Of a stretch of DNA of 64,000 nt, positions 61,603-64,000 are shown one piece after another. The notes under the pieces are model-generated. The model worked only from the letters and a program-made list of their open reading frames with translations, searched no databases and was not told where the DNA came from. Numbering within the stretch: position 1 is the first letter of the stretch; each line of letters starts with the position of its first letter. A program made the position numbers and the translations under genes. The DNA is from Phoronis australis (Eukaryota > Phoronida > Phoronidae): assembly GCA_002633005.1 (NCBI GenBank), contig NMRA01000032.1:416911-480910 (forward strand). The letters are read 5' to 3'.

Positions 61603-61808
61603 GTTAAAACAGTTACAAAATCGTTCTATTGTACCTAAATCACGGAGTGTGAAATGTTTACTTGTTTGTAAACATGCACAGGTTAGTAATTCATACCATA
61701 ATTTTAAAAATCACGATTCAACAACTGAATAACATCAGCGCAAACGAAATTACGCCAAAATATTTTGTTCCCAAAAACATAGTTTTTCGTGAGAAAATGA
61801 TGCAGTGA

Positions 61809-61898
61809 CATGGGCGGCGCACCATAGGGGGCTAAGGGGCCACAGCTCCCACTTACTTCAGTGCTGCGCCCCCCCATAAACATGGCCATGGTCCCATG
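61809..61898. mobile_element. Short CATGGGCGGCGCA-family element
   Basis: It starts CATGGGCGGCGCACCATAGG, which matches the reverse complement of the right end of the element at 39500-39656, continues with GGGGCCACAGCTCCCACTTA and GTGCTGCGCCCCCCCAT, and ends near CCCATG. It is 90 bp and non-coding. Confidence 0.55.
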
Positions 61899-61997
61899 TC
61901 TAGTGAACAAAAATATTTTGTCTAAAAGTTTTGAAACTTTTAACAAATACTCAACTTTCATTACACCCCGACATTGAGGCTATTGTACATCAGTTTT

Positions 61998-62564
61998 TCA
62001 AAACATGTCGTTAAAAATGTCAGAAATTGACATAAAATGCAATGCTTGTATCACTCCACCACGAAGACGGAGAACTAGATTTATATTAGAATGTCTCTCT
62101 ATTCTGTAATCAGAGAGGAGGCGTCCGTCTTCGAGTTGTTTGCCGCCGCAAATGAGACGCTGCTCCTTTGTTGGCACGTTCTCTCGTTCCTCGACCTTTC
62201 TTTTCAAACTTTCGACAGTGTCGTTCAATCGGACATCCACGGTCATGGTTTTCCCAGAGAGGGTCCTGACAAAAATTTGTACCGGACCCGTTTCAGGCAC
62301 GTATGGTCTTCTTCTTTGACGATATTTCTGAATCAGTTGCTCCATGATCGTATTGGGCTCGAGTCTCTTGCCGCGGGTAGGGACGTCGTGCTGGCGCCTG
62401 CAGTAAGGACACGCATACTTGCCCGCAGCTTTTTTCGACTGTATATGAGTCGTAACACAGCTTTTACAAAAGATGTGCTTACAAGGAAGAGACACTGGTC
62501 TTTCGTAAATATCTTTGCAGATGGGGCACGACAAATGCTCCTCTATATCCAGCGGCTTCTCCAT
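61998..62564 (-). CDS. RING finger-ubiquitin fusion protein
   Basis: A single coding exon of 188 residues. Residues 13-55 are a complete C3HC4 RING finger (Cys13, Cys16, Cys28, His30, Cys33, Cys36, Cys52, Cys55), the E2-binding module of an E3 ubiquitin ligase, similar to the RINGs of TRIM and TRAF-type proteins. Residues 56-92 are a basic linker ([10 protein letters not shown]). Residues 95-170 are a full ubiquitin-like domain aligning with ubiquitin without gaps, keeping the Leu8, Ile44 and Val70 surface and Lys11, Lys27, Lys29 and Lys48, but changing Lys6, Lys33 and Lys63 to Arg and Phe45 to Cys. It retains the C-terminal LRLRGG (Gly170), then an 18-residue tail (from VIQALHF). A TTTCAG acceptor four bases before the ATG suggests an intron in the 5' untranslated region. 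The order RING then ubiquitin with a cleavable-looking RGG is unusual. Confidence 0.9.
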   Translation of the reverse strand: MEKPLDIEEHLSCPICKDIYERPVSLPCKHIFCKSCVTTHIQSKKAAGKYACPYCRRQHDVPTRGKRLEPNTIMEQLIQKYRQRRRPYVPETGPVQIFVRTLSGKTMTVDVRLNDTVESLKRKVEERENVPTKEQRLICGGKQLEDGRLLSDYRIERHSNINLVLRLRGGVIQALHFMSISDIFNDMF

Positions 62565-62945
62565 TTTTCTGAAATATTTTAAGTTATAGTTACAGTCTTA
62601 TCTTAAGACAATGTTCATCTAACACAAAGCAGTAGGGCTTCGCTACATATAGACCATAGAATTTGTGAATAATTTTTATTCGATTGTAAACTTTTTGTGT
62701 CAGGAACGAACAATAACTACTGCGTTCAGAATTCAGACAAACGTGTTCAGATGTGGAATTTTGTAAGAGGGCGGGTGGAACGTTTGATAACACGGCAGAC
62801 AGGACGCTTAAAACACGCGTTCACAAAGGCGTCATATCTATTGTCGTGCACCGAGTACGTTCGAAATGTGAACGTTTCGGCCCATCACGTGCAATACCAT
62901 TGTGTGAACAAATCGCGCCACTCGAATGTTAGCTTCTAACGTAAG
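62565..62945. other. Divergent promoter region
   Basis: About 380 bases separate the start codons of the RING-ubiquitin gene (-) and the next gene (+), so the promoters probably overlap. A CACGTG E-box lies near 62886. The plus-strand ORF across it is not supported as coding. Confidence 0.45.
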
Positions 62946-63413
62946 ATGGCAGACTTGTCGTTTGATTTGGAGCCTGTCGACAAGAAAGCTGATCAGATGT
63001 CTGGCAAGTGTTAACAAGTGATTTTGCGAGACGGTGGATCGGAAATCTACGGAACTCCAAGCTTGTCAGTTTTTAACGCGTACGCTTTTTACTCGTTAGC
63101 CTGCACGCATTGCATAAAGCGTTAGTTGTAACGTAACGAATTCCAACAACGTGTTGATTACTAAGTCTTATACTGAAGTAGTCATGGGCGGCGCAGCACC
63201 CCATAAAGCTCCGCCCATGGAACTACGTAGGACCACTTAACCCTTTCATTCATGCGGCGTGAGCTGATTCAGCTTCTGGCTAACGCAATGGAATTCGCTG
63301 GCAACTGTTGTTGTCTTGCTGGTGTATTATAGAGGTGTATGAGTTGACATGGGAAATGATCCCGGCCAAAGAAGAACACTCTCGACTGAGTGGTTCCGAC
63401 ATGTTTGTGATGG
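62946..63413 (+). CDS. Unrecognised gene, first two exons (partial)
   Basis: Exon 1 is 62946-63003 (MADLSFDLEPVDKKADQMS) and exon 2 is 63333-63413 (VYELTWEMIPAKEEHSRLSG then SDMFVM). With a GC donor (G|GCAAGT) after 63003 and the TATAG acceptor before 63333 the phases match and the split codon gives Glu. The next donor is G|GTTAGT at 63414; the following exon must lie outside the window or in an unrecognised stretch before 64000. I do not recognise the family. The N-terminus is acidic without a signal peptide, suggesting a cytosolic protein. The first intron contains a small foldback element. Confidence 0.5.
63183..63219. mobile_element. Minimal CATGGGCGGCGCA-family element
   Basis: CATGGGCGGCGCAGCACCCC starts a 37-base sequence ending GCTCCGCCCATG. 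It looks like the two ends of the 39500-39656 element joined after deletion of the middle. It lies in the presumed GC-AG intron. Confidence 0.5.
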
Positions 63414-64000
63414 GTTAGTGAATTGAGACACATATCATCGATAAATCACCACAGAGGACTAAGACTGCTTTCAATCTGTTTGGTATGAGCTCCCTCTTAT
63501 GGACCAGTCATGAAAACCTAATGCCCTAGCTAACAGGGATGAGTTCTGAATTATAGCCATTACGTCAGTTTGTAAGTTCAGTATCGTTGATTTTGACCGA
63601 GTTACTAGATTGTTGATAAAAACAATTACGGTTTTAAAATCGACTTGACATATTTTCTCTCTTCTCTGATGGTGTTTGAATAAATGACACCGAAAAATGT
63701 CAAGTCGATTTAAAACCGTAGTTGTTTTTATCAATATATGCTGCTACTTGCTATCATGGAGTCACTAGATTGTGAATTTAGTGACTGATTTGGGCCATTG
63801 CACGTGGGATATATAAATAAAAACGAATAACAGCATACAGAACATCAATATCTCAGTCTAATAAAAAGTTCAGAACCGTAGCATTACAAACTGTCAGACC
63901 AGGCAAGCGATTCGTTACACACGTCCACTACAACTTAAACGTGAATTAATGCGTTATTTAATGAAATCAGGCCTTACGCGCTGACGTGTAAAACCTGCTC
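63414..64000 (+). other. Intron or downstream sequence to the window edge
   Basis: I see no further exon with both a convincing acceptor and a donor. The region holds the long inverted repeat at 63613-63734 and is otherwise AT-rich. Confidence 0.4.
63613..63734. repeat. Inverted repeat, 38-bp arms around a 45-base loop
   Basis: The arms run from TTGATAAAAACAATTACGGT to CGACTTGACAT and pair with one mismatch and one bulged base. The loop itself contains a smaller inverted pair (GGTGTTT and GACACC). Nearly identical GAGTTACTAGATTGT and GAGTCACTAGATTGT lie outside the arms as direct repeats. A foldback MITE or a small hairpin RNA precursor are the alternatives. Confidence 0.85.

Noticed and set aside
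62091-62582. 163-codon plus-strand ORF opposite the RING-ubiquitin gene
   Set aside because: It is antisense to a clearly conserved coding frame and has no recognisable domain.
1-64000. CRISPR arrays, operons, bacterial promoters or ribosome-binding sites
   Set aside because: The spliced animal genes and eukaryotic repeats rule out a prokaryotic reading, and none of the tandem repeats has spacers.

Overview
This window is nuclear DNA of an invertebrate animal. Its protein genes are split into many short exons with GT-AG introns that keep reading phase across every join but one, the products are animal-specific (NUP133, SLC52 riboflavin transporter, olfactomedin, astacin-EGF-CUB-TSP1), and there are tRNA-derived SINE heads, a LINE fragment and several DNA transposons flanked by TTAA. 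There is no sign of bacterial or viral gene organisation. The species cannot be fixed from the sequence; a marine invertebrate such as a cnidarian, sponge or lophotrochozoan is a guess.

Layout. 776-17275 (+): the C-terminal two thirds of nucleoporin NUP133, 21 exons, with the 5' part outside the window. Two tandem duplications lie inside it, each with a single N exactly at the junction, so they look like assembly artefacts, although each contains a coding exon. 17276-21675: 3' flank, a degenerate tandem array of about 140-bp units, and intergenic DNA. 21676-25370 (+): complete SLC52-type riboflavin transporter in three exons. 27150-35915 (-): complete secreted olfactomedin-domain protein in three exons. 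Its second intron holds a Kolobok-like transposon (29018-30685) inserted into an older TTAA-flanked MITE; the transposon carries a THAP transposase 5' fragment and, convergently, a fragment resembling the cytoplasmic C-terminal domain of P2X7 receptors. 36637-37356: a 0.7-kb polypurine tract in the divergent intergenic region. 38142-55658 (+): complete secreted astacin metalloprotease with EGF, CUB and TSP1 domains in eleven exons, with introns full of decayed mobile DNA (foldback elements, a GGGGCC array, a THAP pseudogene, a LINE 3' end, a second Kolobok-like element). 57770-60912 (+): an unrecognised 129-residue basic/acidic protein with an RFX X-box just before its start codon. 61998-62564 (-): an intronless-CDS RING finger fused to a C-terminal ubiquitin domain. 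62946-63413 (+): the first two exons of a gene that runs out of the window, probably joined by a GC-AG intron.

The genes do not form a pathway; this is an ordinary gene neighbourhood. The points most worth following are the RING-ubiquitin fusion, the two-gene Kolobok element with its nested insertion, the X-box gene, and the NUP133 exon whose splice acceptor sits in a 32-bp tandem repeat. All exon boundaries were placed by eye from splice signals, phase and family resemblance; no alignment or transcript data were available.
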